Shown: positions 32,888-33,216 of the stretch, piece after piece | Layout: every line of letters starts with the position of its first letter | Numbering within the stretch: position 1 is the stretch's first letter | NCBI GenBank assembly: GCA_021603905.1 | Contig: BQIU01000047.1 | Span: 1 to 33,216, forward strand | Source: Nitrospirales bacterium | GTDB lineage: Bacteria; Nitrospirota; Nitrospiria; Nitrospirales; UBA8639 | DNA length: 33,216 nucleotides | Direction of reading: 5' to 3' | The notes under the pieces: generated by a model | Database searches by the model: none | What the model was told of the DNA's origin: nothing | What the model saw: the letters and a program-made list of their open reading frames with translations, nothing else | Program-made: the position numbers and the translations under genes

Positions 32888-33036
32888 TTCAAGGGCTTAT
32901 GACCTAAGAGCATTCATAAGCAAAAACATTCTTACATAAGATAGAAGATCAGACTCGAATGAAGGGTGAATACTGCAAAATATCTAACATCAATATATTG
33001 GCTACCTTACGATATCAGCTCCCGCAGATGACAGTG

Positions 33037-33065
33037 TTGACGTTGTGCGCACACAGTAGGATAAT
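33037..33065 (+). promoter_or_regulatory. Promoter with palindromic operator for the DUF1778 antitoxin gene
   Basis: TTGACG at 33037-33042, a 17-nt spacer and GATAAT at 33060-33065. The spacer holds the perfect 10-bp palindrome TGTGCGCACA (33044-33053), a likely site for autorepression by the antitoxin or antitoxin-toxin complex. Confidence 0.6.
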
Positions 33066-33088
33066 AAGTAAAAAGACAAGGGACCTTT

Positions 33089-33216
33089 ATGAATAAACAA
33101 TCCGTTAAACCGCACAGAAAAAGTCACCCGAAAAATATTAATCTTCGAGTGAAACCCCATACACGTTCGTTAATAGACCGCGCATGCGCCATCACTGATA
33201 AGACGGTGACGGAATT
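33089..33216 (+). CDS. DUF1778 (TacA-like) antitoxin, N-terminal part; cut by window edge
   Basis: Only the first 42 codons are in the window. They encode a basic N-terminus and then NINLRVKPHTRSLIDRACA and KTVTE. This is the ribbon-helix-helix beginning of DUF1778 antitoxins, whose relatives read INLRVTPE...LIERAA. In the family the antitoxin neutralises a GNAT acetyltransferase toxin encoded just downstream, here outside the window. AAGGGA lies about 8 nt before the ATG. The promoter and palindrome upstream fit autoregulation. Confidence 0.75.
   Translation, partial: MNKQSVKPHRKSHPKNINLRVKPHTRSLIDRACAITDKTVTE

Overview
The window looks like a chromosome segment of a Nitrospira-type bacterium (phylum Nitrospirota). 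This is inference from gene content. The main clue is a five-subunit 2-oxoacid:ferredoxin oxidoreductase whose order (delta-alpha-beta-gamma-epsilon) matches the reductive-TCA enzymes described in Hydrogenobacter and Nitrospira. A complete ISC iron-sulfur system and a PerR/rubrerythrin cluster fit an autotroph that handles oxygen-sensitive iron-sulfur enzymes. Base composition is moderate by eye, and Shine-Dalgarno sites are mostly GGAG-like. No rRNA, CRISPR array or insertion sequence was found; one tRNA (Asn, GTT) is present.

Layout. (1) 1-3306 is accessory: a large minus-strand TIR-NB-ARC-WD40 protein running off the left edge, a 466-bp stretch without a convincing gene, and a doubly broken Uma2-family gene. 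(2) 3434-6905 is a peroxide/iron-sulfur block: PerR with a Per-box-like operator, a short rubrerythrin, an HdrD/GlpC-like iron-sulfur protein overlapping a DUF3501 gene, and an A-type Fe-S carrier with a strong promoter. (3) 6924-11348 holds a two-domain pterin synthase homologue, a thioredoxin-like protein and a peroxiredoxin on the minus strand, and PBP1A. (4) 11369-17676 is the isc locus: iscR-iscS-iscU-iscA-hscB-hscA-iscX on the minus strand, with fdx divergent from it across interleaved promoters that share a palindrome.

(5) 18057-22667 has tRNA-Asn, a small acidic protein and the oxidoreductase operon. (6) 22948-30239 has a small membrane protein, a CysQ-like phosphatase, the trmFO-xerC-hslV-hslU run known from Bacillus-type gene orders, argB, and a nicotinamidase homologue that has lost all three catalytic residues but kept its metal site. 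(7) 30375-32887 has a TPR lipoprotein, a Slp-family lipoprotein and a tandem SpoIIAA-like STAS protein. (8) The right edge cuts a DUF1778-type antitoxin gene preceded by a promoter with a palindrome in its spacer.

How the genes fit together: ISC proteins and the A-type carriers supply clusters for the ferredoxin and the oxidoreductase. PerR, rubrerythrin, the Fe-S oxidoreductase, the peroxiredoxin and the thioredoxin-like protein plausibly protect them. The most unusual items are the catalytically stripped nicotinamidase homologue (29598-30239), the TIR-STAND protein (1-2319), the PerR-rubrerythrin-Fe-S-DUF3501 block, and the shared iscR/fdx control region.
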